A stretch of DNA of 64,000 nt from Leptolinea tardivitalis (GCF_001050275.1 NZ_BBYA01000001.1:1-64000); one strand, 5' to 3'. Positions 26,361 through 34,848 are shown, counted from the first letter of the stretch. The notes: generated from the sequence alone by a model not told the origin. Translations and numbers: made by a program.

Positions 26361-27866
26361 ATGTTGATCGGACACCTTCTCTCCCTGATTTTATTCCTGC
26401 CAACCATCGCGGCACTATTCATGATATTCCTGCCGGCAGACCGTCCGCGTATGCTGCGATTGTTTGCCTTCTTTACCTCTCTATTGCCCTTTGTGCTGAC
26501 CTTGATCTTGTGGGGGCGGTTTGACAGTCAGATTCAGGGATACCAGTTTGTGGAGAACACCCCCTGGTATCCGGCTATCGGATCCAGCTATCACCTTGGG
26601 GTAGACGGTCTGTCGCTTCCGATGGTCTTATTGACCACTTTGCTTGTGCCGTTGTCTATTCTGGCATCCACCACCATTAAAACCCATCAAAAAAGCTTCC
26701 TCATGTTGTTCCTGTTCCTGGAAACAGGTCTTCTGGGTGTATTCCTGTCTTTAGACCTGTTATTGTTCTTTGTTTTCTGGGAAATTGGGCTGATCCCCAT
26801 GTATTTCATCATCAACCAGTGGGGCGGTGAGAACCGTAACTATGCTTCACTGAAATTTATCTTGTATACCATGGCCGGTTCACTCGGCCTTTTGCTGGCC
26901 ATCCAGATGATGGGGGCGGCTTCAGGCACATTTGATCTGATCAAGTTGACCTCTACCTGGCCGGATACATCACCGCTGCCTTTATTTGGTCTCTCACCGG
27001 CAACCGTCAAGGCTGTGGCCTTCTGGGCATTTGTGCTGGCTTTTGCCATTAAGGTGCCGGTGTGGCCGTTCCATACCTGGCTGCCCGATGCCCACACCGA
27101 AGCACCCACACCCGGATCAATGATTCTGGCCGGTGTGCTCCTTAAACTTGGAGCGTACGGATTCTTGCGACTGGTATTGCCGCTTTTCCCGACGGAATCT
27201 CATCAATTTGCCGGATGGCTGGCCGTTCTGGCAGCCATTTCCATTGTTTTCGGTGCGCTTGGTGCATACGGACAGAACGATTTCAAACGTCTTGTGGCTT
27301 ATTCATCCGTCAACCATATGGGCTTTGTGGTGCTTGGAGTGGCGGCAGCCGCCATGGCGGCAGGAACTCAACATGCCATTATTGCCGTAAATGGGGCAGT
27401 CATGCAGATGTTCAACCACGGCCTTTCCGCTGCTGGGATGTTCTTCCTGGTTGGTGTTTTATATGAACGGGCACATACCCGCGACCTGACTCGTTTTGGC
27501 GGTTTGTGGTCAATCCTTCCTGTATATGGCGGCGTATTGATGTTCACCGCCATGGCGTCTCTTGGATTGCCCGGTCTGGGTGGGTTTGTATCCGAATTCC
27601 TGGTTGTCCGGGGAGCCTGGGCGGTATACCCGCTGGCAACAGCTCTCAGTATGATTGGTTTGTTCTTCACCGGCGTTTATATACTGAAAGCATTAAAAAT
27701 GGTTTTGCAGGGTCCATTGAACGAGGAATGGAACAGTAAGCTGACCGAGATCCGCCTGGATGAACTTGTAATCATGGTTCCGTTGATGGTATTAATGCTG
27801 GTCAATGGCATCTGGCCGGCCTGGCTACTGGAAATGATCAACAAAGCGGCCATGGCCGTATTCTAA
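26361..27866 (+). CDS. nuoM: NADH-quinone oxidoreductase subunit M, first copy
   Basis: The 501-residue antiporter-like subunit has about 14 helices. Proton-path residues are intact: Glu141 (FFVFWEIGLIPMY), Lys231 (FAIKVPVWPFHTWLPDAHTE), the Lys of GVLLKLGAYGFLRL and the Glu of FVSEFLVVRG. It lies 4 bases after nuoL. It is the canonical NuoM of the pair. Confidence 0.95.
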   Translation: MLIGHLLSLILFLPTIAALFMIFLPADRPRMLRLFAFFTSLLPFVLTLILWGRFDSQIQGYQFVENTPWYPAIGSSYHLGVDGLSLPMVLLTTLLVPLSILASTTIKTHQKSFLMLFLFLETGLLGVFLSLDLLLFFVFWEIGLIPMYFIINQWGGENRNYASLKFILYTMAGSLGLLLAIQMMGAASGTFDLIKLTSTWPDTSPLPLFGLSPATVKAVAFWAFVLAFAIKVPVWPFHTWLPDAHTEAPTPGSMILAGVLLKLGAYGFLRLVLPLFPTESHQFAGWLAVLAAISIVFGALGAYGQNDFKRLVAYSSVNHMGFVVLGVAAAAMAAGTQHAIIAVNGAVMQMFNHGLSAAGMFFLVGVLYERAHTRDLTRFGGLWSILPVYGGVLMFTAMASLGLPGLGGFVSEFLVVRGAWAVYPLATALSMIGLFFTGVYILKALKMVLQGPLNEEWNSKLTEIRLDELVIMVPLMVLMLVNGIWPAWLLEMINKAAMAVF

Positions 27867-27875
27867 CGAGGGACG

Positions 27876-29348
27876 ATGCATCTATCTGTGCTGACATTTA
27901 TCATTGCACTACCGCTTCTGACCGGCATCGTCATTCTTTTACTGCCGATGTCAGAAAAGAAGGCTCCGCGTCTGCTGGCTTTGATTAGCAGTCTGATCGC
28001 CCTGGCGTTGTCGGTATGGGCATATGCCCGTTACGATATTCCTGCGGGTGGTTATCAGTTCATTCAGAAGGTGGACTGGCTTCCTGCGCTCGGCATTTCC
28101 TATCACGTGGGAGTTGACGGTATCAGCCTGCCATTGGTTTTACTGGCTGGAATTGTCACCGCAAGCGGTGTGGCTGTCTCTTGGAATATTGAGGAACGGC
28201 CCAGAGAATTCTTCAGTTTCTTGATGTTCCTGGCTGCCAGCGTTTTCGGTGTTTTTTGCTCGCTTGACCTTTTCATGCTTTTCTTTTTCTTTGAAATGGC
28301 TGTCTTCCCCAAATATCTGATGATCTTAATCTGGGGCAGCCCGAAAACCCGCGAATATGGTGCGATGAAGCTGACTCTCTACCTGTTCCTGGGTTCGGTG
28401 GTCGCGTTGGTGGGTGTACTGGCAATGGTATTCCTTTCAGGCGCCAACACATTTGACATGCTCGCTCTGGAAAAAGCCGGTTTCGCGGCAGATTTCCAAC
28501 GGCTGTGGTTTCCTTTCGTATTTTTTGGTTTTGCTGTTCTGGGCGGTCTGTTTCCATTCCATAGTTGGGCGCCTGATGGACATGTGGCTGCTCCAACGGC
28601 TGTCTCCATGCTGTTGGCCGGTGTGGAGATGAAAGTAGGCGCTTTTGCTGCCTTGCGAGCCGGGATAATGCTGCTTCCGGAGGGTGCCAGATACTGGGCG
28701 TATGTCATTCTGGCACTGGCAACAGTTAATGTTGTTTATGGTGCGCTGATCGCCCTGGTTCAGACAGATTTCAAGTATGTGATCGGTTTTTCATCCGTTT
28801 CGCACATGGGATTGGTGATGATCGGTTTTGCCACTCTTAACCGTGAAGGGTTGATGGGTGCCGGGTTGCAGATGTTTTCTCACGGTGTAATGACGGCTCT
28901 CTTCTTTGCCATTGTCGGAATGGTCTATGACCGTACCCACACCCGTGAAATCAACCGGCTGGGGGGATTGATAAAAGTAATGCCAATGGCGGCCGTCGGA
29001 TTTATTATCAGCGGACTGGTATCGATGGGTATGCCGGGTTTCTCCGGTTTTACAGCAGAGTTCCCTGTATTTATGGGCGCCTGGAGGTCGGCGCCGATAG
29101 TGGCCGTGGTGGCCGTGCTGGGGATCATTGTAACGGCAGGATACATCCTGCTTGTTGTAAGACGTGTCTTCTTTGGGGAACTGCCTGAAAATATGACCGG
29201 AATTATCGAGAACGTAAGTGGGCTGGATAAATTTACTATCGGATTTCTCAGCCTGATCATGATTGCCCTTGGGCTTTTCCCATCACTTATGGTTCCTCTG
29301 GTGAACAGCGGTGTTGACCGGATTCTGTTGATTCTGGGAGGCCGGTGA
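27876..29348 (+). CDS. nuoM: NADH-quinone oxidoreductase subunit M, second copy
   Basis: A 490-residue NuoM paralogue next to the first copy, similar along its length (YHVGVDGISLPLVLL against YHLGVDGLSLPMVLL). Glu140, Lys253 (GVEMKVGAFAAL) and the Glu of FTAEFPVFMG are kept. The helix-7 lysine is replaced by Leu222 (FAVLGGLFPFHSWAPDGH), and a lysine appears at 146 in the helix-5 segment FPKYLMI. A second NuoM would add a fourth pump-like unit to the arm. Whether it pumps with this substitution is open. Confidence 0.93.
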   Translation: MHLSVLTFIIALPLLTGIVILLLPMSEKKAPRLLALISSLIALALSVWAYARYDIPAGGYQFIQKVDWLPALGISYHVGVDGISLPLVLLAGIVTASGVAVSWNIEERPREFFSFLMFLAASVFGVFCSLDLFMLFFFFEMAVFPKYLMILIWGSPKTREYGAMKLTLYLFLGSVVALVGVLAMVFLSGANTFDMLALEKAGFAADFQRLWFPFVFFGFAVLGGLFPFHSWAPDGHVAAPTAVSMLLAGVEMKVGAFAALRAGIMLLPEGARYWAYVILALATVNVVYGALIALVQTDFKYVIGFSSVSHMGLVMIGFATLNREGLMGAGLQMFSHGVMTALFFAIVGMVYDRTHTREINRLGGLIKVMPMAAVGFIISGLVSMGMPGFSGFTAEFPVFMGAWRSAPIVAVVAVLGIIVTAGYILLVVRRVFFGELPENMTGIIENVSGLDKFTIGFLSLIMIALGLFPSLMVPLVNSGVDRILLILGGR

Positions 29349-29349
29349 T

Positions 29350-30807
29350 ATGGGCATCTCATCTGGCAATATCACCCCGATTCTGTCAATTTTGCCGGAG
29401 ATTCTCCTGCTCATTCTGGCTTTAGTGGTACTGGGACTTGATCTCGGATTGAAAAAATTCTCTCCTGCCTTGATCGGATGGGTGACAGTGGTCGGATTAA
29501 TATTCTCAGCCATTGGCGGTGTGATGATTTCCGGTCACCAATCTGGCGGGCTGTATATCTGGGGCGGGATGCTCCGGCAGGATGCAGCGGCGAGTGTATT
29601 TCAAGTCATATTTATAACTGGCGCTGCTTTGACCGCATTTTTTGCTCTGGAAGATTCAAAGTGCGTTTCAGCAGAGTTCTATTTCCTTCTGTTGATATCC
29701 ACCCTTGGAATGTGCCTGCTGGCGGCTTCTTCTGACCTGATCATGATCTATCTATCATTGGAATTGGCTTCCATCCCATTGTATATTCTGGCTGGATTTC
29801 ATTATCGTGAAACATCATCTGTTGAGGCGGGTTTGAAGTACATGCTTTACGGGGCAGTGGCTTCCACCATTATGGTCTTCGGTTTCACTTTTTTATATGG
29901 ATTCAGTGGAACCACCCAATTGTATGCCATCAATGCCGCCATACAAACCGGTCAGATTCCACCCATGGTGACCACGATGGCGGTCATGCTGATTTTAGCC
30001 GGAGTGGGCTATAAAATCAGTGCCGTTCCGTTCCATTTCTGGGCGCCAGATGTATACGAAGGCGCCCCAACGGTGGTTGCCGGTTTTATCTCAACCGCAT
30101 CCAAAGCAGCCGGATTTGCCGTTCTCCTGCGCCTGGCACTCACCATATTACCGGTGCTTTCCCCATATTCGCCGTATCTTCTCGCTGCTATGGCAGTGGC
30201 AAGTATGCTTGTGGGAAATTTACTTGCAATAAATCAAAAGAACTTCAAACGGCTGCTGGCATATTCCTCCATTGCGCAGGCGGGGTACATTCTGGTGGGT
30301 GTGGCTGCGTCCAATAATCTGGGGGCTGCCGGAGTGACGTATTATCTGATGGCGTACCTGGTGACCAACCTGACGGCGTTTGCCCTGGCGCAAGTCATCG
30401 GTCAGGCCAACAGCAATGATGATATTTCTTCATTGGCGGGGTTAACCCAGCGGTCACCCGTACTGGCATTCTCATTACTGGTCAGCCTTTTATCACTGGG
30501 GGGAATTCCTCCATTTGCCGGTTTTGTAGGCAAATTGCTGGTCTTCTCCGCTGGAGTCCAGGCAGGAATGGCCTGGTTGGTGATTGTGGCTGTGTTGAAT
30601 TCAGTTCTCAGTCTGTACTATTACTTGAAAGTGTTGAAGATCGCCTTCCTTGACCATCCCAGGGAAACACCCTTGATAAAAATTGAAACAAATTCCTGGC
30701 GGATTGCATTTATTGTATGTCTGGCTGGTATTCTGATTCTGGGAGTAATCATACTTCCGTGGTATGGATGGAGCATTACAGCAGCATCTTCACTCGCTCT
30801 TTATTGA
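29350..30807 (+). CDS. nuoN: NADH-quinone oxidoreductase subunit N
   Basis: The 485-residue third antiporter-type subunit has the Glu of IYLSLELASIPLYIL and Lys of GYKISAVPFHFWAPDVYEGA. It has about 14 helices and the usual length. It begins one base after the second nuoM stop. The -35 element of the following atp promoter overlaps its stop codon. Confidence 0.95.
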   Translation: MGISSGNITPILSILPEILLLILALVVLGLDLGLKKFSPALIGWVTVVGLIFSAIGGVMISGHQSGGLYIWGGMLRQDAAASVFQVIFITGAALTAFFALEDSKCVSAEFYFLLLISTLGMCLLAASSDLIMIYLSLELASIPLYILAGFHYRETSSVEAGLKYMLYGAVASTIMVFGFTFLYGFSGTTQLYAINAAIQTGQIPPMVTTMAVMLILAGVGYKISAVPFHFWAPDVYEGAPTVVAGFISTASKAAGFAVLLRLALTILPVLSPYSPYLLAAMAVASMLVGNLLAINQKNFKRLLAYSSIAQAGYILVGVAASNNLGAAGVTYYLMAYLVTNLTAFALAQVIGQANSNDDISSLAGLTQRSPVLAFSLLVSLLSLGGIPPFAGFVGKLLVFSAGVQAGMAWLVIVAVLNSVLSLYYYLKVLKIAFLDHPRETPLIKIETNSWRIAFIVCLAGILILGVIILPWYGWSITAASSLALY

Positions 30808-30833
30808 CGGTCATTTCTTGGTGATGATATAAT
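30804..30833 (+). promoter_or_regulatory. Strong promoter of the Fo operon
   Basis: TTGACG (30804-30809), an 18-base spacer and a perfect TATAAT (30828-30833), which is also an extended -10 (TGA before it). Expected initiation is near 30840, only a few bases before the ATG at 30843. The mRNA would be leaderless or nearly so. Confidence 0.75.
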
Positions 30834-30842
30834 CTTTTCCAC

Positions 30843-31139
30843 ATGATCAAGGAACCTACCGGCAAAACCGATCAAAAACAACGGAATTTCAATCTTGCCA
30901 TGGCTGCCCTTGTCAGTCAGGTTGGCTGTCTTACCTTGATCATTATTCTGGCTGCCCTTTTTGGCGGGCTTTATCTGGACAATCGCTTCGGCAGCCGTCC
31001 CTGGTTTACTCTCGGTTTATTAATTGGGAGTATTCCGGTTTCCCTGGGTGTCATGCTTTACGTTTCACGAGCCGCGATTCGCAAAATAAAGACGCAAGCG
31101 GCAGCGCAGGAGGAACAGGAAGTTGGAAGCCAAAAGTAA
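30843..31139 (+). CDS. atpI: AtpI/AtpZ-like ATP synthase-associated protein
   Basis: A 98-residue protein with two membrane helices (about residues 20-45 and 55-77), with SQVGCLTLIIILAALFGGLY and LDNRFGSRPWFTLGLLIGSI typical of the AtpZ/AtpI family. These small proteins help c-ring assembly or magnesium supply. The tail is charged. There is no ribosome-binding site. The last 17 bases overlap atpB. Confidence 0.85.
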   Translation: MIKEPTGKTDQKQRNFNLAMAALVSQVGCLTLIIILAALFGGLYLDNRFGSRPWFTLGLLIGSIPVSLGVMLYVSRAAIRKIKTQAAAQEEQEVGSQK

Positions 31140-32112
31140 ATGGCGCTGGGGCGTCAACCGTTGGATTTTATTGGCCTGTATTATTCTGGGAATTTTTGGG
31201 GCGAAGTATTTTCCCCCGATTCAACCCCACATTCAGGTGGCTCCTGAGAACTTGACTTCTCAGCCCTTATTCACCTTACCGGTAATTGGATCGTTTTATT
31301 TGACCAATACCATGCTGGCAGTTTTTATTGCCTATATTCTGGTGCTTCTTCTCGGTTTTAAGATCAAGAAGGACCTCGAAAAAGGCGATCTGATTCCCAA
31401 AGGCATTACGGGCGCCATCGAGATGCTGGTGGAAGCCCTTTATAACATGACGGAATCAACGGCAGGAAAATGGGCTGGAACGATATTCCCCTACTTTATG
31501 ACCATTTTCCTGGTCGTTTTAACAGCCAACTGGATGGAACTGATTCCGGGCGTTGACAGCATTGGCCGATTGGAAGAATCTGCTCATGGATATCCTCTTT
31601 TGCCGTTGATTCCCGGAGCTGTGGCTGCCATTGTCAAAGGTACTGGCGATGCTGTAAAAGAGGGCGGCTATATGGTGACGCCGTATCTCCGTGCAGCTGC
31701 CACTGACCTGAATTTTACGGCAGCATTGGCTTTGATCTCTGTAACTATGACCCAGGTGATCGGTCTACGCGCCCAGGGCATTGGGTATTTTAGCAAGTTT
31801 TTCAATACCAGAACTCTTTGGACGAAACCTTTCTTTGGAGCTATGGATCTTCTTGTCAGCTTATTGGAGCTGATTTCCGAATTCTCCAAAATCCTTTCGT
31901 TTGCCTTCCGGTTGTTCGGTAATGTATTTGCCGGTTCTGTCTTGTTGTTCCTGGTTGGTGCAATGGTTCCAGTTTTTGCCCAATCATTCATTGTATTGTT
32001 CGAGGTATTCATTGGTTTGATCCAGGCTGTTGTGTTCGGTATGCTCACCATGATCTTCATGGCCATGGCAACAAAAGGCCACGGTGAGCATGAAGAAGAA
32101 CATGCGGCTTAA
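31123..32112 (+). CDS. atpB: ATP synthase Fo subunit a
   Basis: A 329-residue subunit a with TTG start behind AGGAGG (31108-31113). The essential arginine is in SFAFRLFGNVFAGSVLL; FVLFEVFIGLIQAVVFGML follows. It is longer than average because of a segment between helices (about residues 150-190) and an N-terminal extension. The C-terminus is rich in His and Glu (KGHGEHEEEHAA). It forms the proton half-channels against the c-ring. Confidence 0.95.
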   Translation: MEAKSKWRWGVNRWILLACIILGIFGAKYFPPIQPHIQVAPENLTSQPLFTLPVIGSFYLTNTMLAVFIAYILVLLLGFKIKKDLEKGDLIPKGITGAIEMLVEALYNMTESTAGKWAGTIFPYFMTIFLVVLTANWMELIPGVDSIGRLEESAHGYPLLPLIPGAVAAIVKGTGDAVKEGGYMVTPYLRAAATDLNFTAALALISVTMTQVIGLRAQGIGYFSKFFNTRTLWTKPFFGAMDLLVSLLELISEFSKILSFAFRLFGNVFAGSVLLFLVGAMVPVFAQSFIVLFEVFIGLIQAVVFGMLTMIFMAMATKGHGEHEEEHAA

Positions 32113-32153
32113 TTTTTGAAATTCCATCTGCAGGTTGGAGATAAGGAGTCAAG

Positions 32154-32390
32154 ATGCAAGGTGATATCGTTCAAGCAGCAAAATTTATCGGTGCAGGTCT
32201 TTCAATGATCGGCGCACTTGGGGGTGGTATTGGTATTGGACTGAGTGTCCATGGAGCTCTCGGCGGTATGGCCCGTAATCCTGACACGTACGGCAACCTG
32301 CTGACCAACATGATTCTCGGTATTGCTTTCTCGGAAGCCATCGCCATTTATTGTCTGGTGATCGCCTTCCTGATGCTCTTCGTTCTCTAA
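32154..32390 (+). CDS. atpE: ATP synthase Fo subunit c
   Basis: A 78-residue hairpin with two membrane helices. Helix 1 has the glycine repeat GALGGGIGIGLSVHGAL and the polar loop ARNPDTYG. Helix 2 has the ion-binding Glu in GIAFSEAIAIY. The residues that mark sodium-binding rings (a Gln in helix 1, Ser or Thr after the Glu) are Ile and Ala here, so proton coupling is predicted. A His sits where Gly is common just before the loop. AAGGAG precedes the ATG. Confidence 0.95.
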   Translation: MQGDIVQAAKFIGAGLSMIGALGGGIGIGLSVHGALGGMARNPDTYGNLLTNMILGIAFSEAIAIYCLVIAFLMLFVL

Positions 32391-32417
32391 ACGCATTGCT
32401 GAGAAAGGAGCTAACCA

Positions 32418-33158
32418 TTGGAAGCTTTAGGAATTAATCTCGGTTATTTAATTGTTCAAATACTGATGTTCATCATCGTATTTGTGACCCTGAAAAAGTG
32501 GGCTTATGGTCCCATGCTGGGAATGTTGGAAAAACGACGCAAGACCATTGCTCAGGGTTTGGAAGATGCTCAGGTGGCTTCAGAAGCCCGCGCCAATGCC
32601 GAAAAAGATGCGGCAAAGATTGTGGCGGAAGCCCAGACACAGGCGGCAGAAATTCTTCGTACTGCCACAGAGCAGGCTGAATCTGCCGGACGCGATATTC
32701 GCGCCAATATCGAGGCGGAAGCTGCCAAAGCGCGAGAAGCAGCGGCTTTGGAACTGGAACAGGAACGCAACCGCATCCTCGGTGAGATACGAGGGCAGGT
32801 GGCTGCACTGGCAATCGCTTCGACACAAAAATTGATCGGTGAGACACTGGACGAGAAACGCCAACATGCACTGTTGGATGAATTCTTTAGCGGCGTGAAA
32901 TCAGGCAAGGTGATTGTTTTGGAAAAAGCTGGAACAATCAAAGGTGCCGGAGCAGAAGTCACCAGTGCTCTGCCATTGACAGCTGCCGAGCAGGAAACTG
33001 TCAAGAAGGATGTTTTGAGTGCATTGGGTGGCAGCGCGGCTGTCAGCTTTAAAGTGGATCCTTCCATCCTTGGCGGATTGGTTATAAAAGTCGGCGACCG
33101 GGTTTTAGATGGTTCAGTCTCCGGACAACTGCAAAATCTGCGCCAGAGTTTGAACTAA
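32418..33158 (+). CDS. atpF: ATP synthase b subunit fused to C-terminal delta
   Basis: A 246-residue protein with TTG start after AAGGAG. Residues 1-160 are a b subunit: one membrane helix (about 9-30), KKWAYGPMLGMLEKRRKTI, then a long charged coiled coil. Residues 163-246 resemble only the C-terminal domain of delta, with ALPLTAAEQETVKKDVL and VDPSILGGLVIKVGDRVLDG. The six-helix N-terminal delta domain, which caps the alpha subunits, is absent. The fusion would join the peripheral stalk and part of its F1 anchor in one chain. A terminator follows, so no F1 genes are in this operon. Confidence 0.9.
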   Translation: MEALGINLGYLIVQILMFIIVFVTLKKWAYGPMLGMLEKRRKTIAQGLEDAQVASEARANAEKDAAKIVAEAQTQAAEILRTATEQAESAGRDIRANIEAEAAKAREAAALELEQERNRILGEIRGQVAALAIASTQKLIGETLDEKRQHALLDEFFSGVKSGKVIVLEKAGTIKGAGAEVTSALPLTAAEQETVKKDVLSALGGSAAVSFKVDPSILGGLVIKVGDRVLDGSVSGQLQNLRQSLN

Positions 33159-33181
33159 TTTATCTCTCTTAACCTGTCATC

Positions 33182-33214
33182 AAAGAGCGGCATGACTGCC
33201 GCTCTTTTGGTTTT
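33182..33214 (+). terminator. Terminator of the Fo operon
   Basis: Eleven-base perfect arms (33182-33192 and 33197-33207), core GAGCGGCA, with a TGAC tetraloop, followed by a T-rich run. It lies 23 bases after atpF. It separates the Fo genes from murE. Confidence 0.8.
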
Positions 33215-33239
33215 AATTCCAGCCGTCTCATTGAGCGTC

Positions 33240-33269
33240 TTGGAATACGAATATGATTCAAGGTAGAAT
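33240..33269 (+). promoter_or_regulatory. Candidate promoter of murE
   Basis: TTGGAA (33240-33245), 18 bases, TAGAAT (33264-33269). Initiation would fall near 33276, so the ATG at 33283, not that at 33253, would be the start on a very short leader. Confidence 0.4.
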
Positions 33270-33282
33270 AGTGGCAAAGCCT

Positions 33283-34848
33283 ATGACCGGATTTTTGAAA
33301 CAATCTCTTCAGCAACTTCTTTCCGATGTGCCCTGCCAGTGGCGGTTGATGGGTGACTGGAATAATGCCCGAATCACCGGACTGGCGATGGATTCGCGTG
33401 CCGTTCAACCGGGCAATCTTTTCTTTGCCCTAACGGGAGAATATGCAGATGGTCACCAGTATATTCCGCAGGCTTTGGAACATGGCGCAGCCGGGATTGT
33501 AGGAGAAAAACCGGTTGAAGGATTGACCGTTCCCTATATACAAACAGCCAATTCCAGGGAGTTATTGGGATATATATCGGCGGCATTTTACGGATACCCG
33601 GCCCGCAACCTGATGGTCATCGGGGTGACCGGTACCGATGGGAAAACCACCACATCAAATTTAATTTTTCAAATCCTGCTGCAGGCAGGGTTGCATGCTG
33701 GAATTATCTCTACAGTAAATGCTGTGATTGGTGATGAAGTACTGGATACCGGTTTACACGTTACCACACCCGAAGCGCCGGACATTCAACGATATCTGGC
33801 ACGAATGACAGGTGCCGGGATTTCTCACGTGGTGCTTGAATCGACATCGCATGGACTGGCGCAGCATCGGGTGACCGGATCGGAATTTGATATCGGCGTG
33901 GTTACCAATATCACCCATGAGCACCTCGATTTTCATGGTTCATATGAAAACTACCGACATGCCAAAGGTTTACTGTTTCGGATGTTGGAAGATACCACTG
34001 TCAAGACTCGCGGAAATCCGCGGCTGGCTGTTTTGAATAGGGATGATCTTTCATATGAGTATTTACATGGCATTTCCGGACGTAACCAGTGCAGCTACAG
34101 TGTTGTGGGTGATGCCGACATCTGGGCGGAAGAAATTCATTACACACCAGCCGGTATGGAATTTGTAATTTCGTCGTGCGAATGGAAGCAGCCTATCCAA
34201 TGCAATCTGGTCGGTTCGTATAATGTATCCAATTGTCTGGCAGCATTTGCCGCGGCGGTTTTTGGTGTGGGTATTTCACCCCAAATTGCTGCTGATGGTA
34301 TTAATGCTCTGCGGACAATACCCGGCCGCATGGAGCGCATCAATATGGGGCAAGATTTTACGGCTATTGTGGATTTTGCACATACGCCCAACGCCCTCTT
34401 GCGCGCATTGGAAACTGCCCGTCAGATGACTTCAGGCAGGGTTATTACCGTATTTGGCTCCGCCGGTCTTCGCGACCGTGAAAAACGCCGCATGATGGCA
34501 GAGGTGGCGCATAAAAACGCAGATATTTCTATTTTGACAGCCGAAGATCCCCGAACAGAATCACTGTCTTCGATCTTAGGCGAAATGGCATCTGCTGCCA
34601 TTAACATGGGTGGCGTTGAAGGGAAATCCTTTTTCCGCATACCCGATAGACGTGAAGCCATCCGGCAGGCAGTGAATGAAGCTCGTCCGGGTGACCTGGT
34701 GATTTGCTGCGGAAAAGGCCATGAGCAATCCATGTGTTTTGGTACTGTAGAGTATCCATGGGATGATCGTACCGCACTGCGGGCGGCGCTGTCAGAAAGA
34801 TTGGGAGTTGAGGGCCCATCCATGCCCATTTTGCCGGCCGCCGAATGA
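33283..34848 (+). CDS. murE: MurE-type UDP-MurNAc-peptide ligase
   Basis: A 521-residue Mur ligase. It has the N-terminal MurE domain (GLAMDSRAVQPGNLFFAL), the ATP loop GVTGTDGKTTTSN, the carbamylated-lysine region and STSHGLAQHR, and a C-terminal domain with RTIPGRMERI and VDFAHTPNAL. MurE adds the third amino acid to the peptidoglycan stem peptide. Diaminopimelate enzymes carry DNPR at the specificity motif; here it reads EDPR, so the third residue cannot be assigned. An in-frame ATG at 33253 would add 10 residues. The stop overlaps the MBOAT start. Confidence 0.9.
   Translation: MTGFLKQSLQQLLSDVPCQWRLMGDWNNARITGLAMDSRAVQPGNLFFALTGEYADGHQYIPQALEHGAAGIVGEKPVEGLTVPYIQTANSRELLGYISAAFYGYPARNLMVIGVTGTDGKTTTSNLIFQILLQAGLHAGIISTVNAVIGDEVLDTGLHVTTPEAPDIQRYLARMTGAGISHVVLESTSHGLAQHRVTGSEFDIGVVTNITHEHLDFHGSYENYRHAKGLLFRMLEDTTVKTRGNPRLAVLNRDDLSYEYLHGISGRNQCSYSVVGDADIWAEEIHYTPAGMEFVISSCEWKQPIQCNLVGSYNVSNCLAAFAAAVFGVGISPQIAADGINALRTIPGRMERINMGQDFTAIVDFAHTPNALLRALETARQMTSGRVITVFGSAGLRDREKRRMMAEVAHKNADISILTAEDPRTESLSSILGEMASAAINMGGVEGKSFFRIPDRREAIRQAVNEARPGDLVICCGKGHEQSMCFGTVEYPWDDRTALRAALSERLGVEGPSMPILPAAE

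Noticed and set aside
30843-33158. Sodium-type N-ATPase operon
   Set aside because: The c subunit lacks the sodium ligands, and the gene order and absence of atpQ/atpR do not fit.
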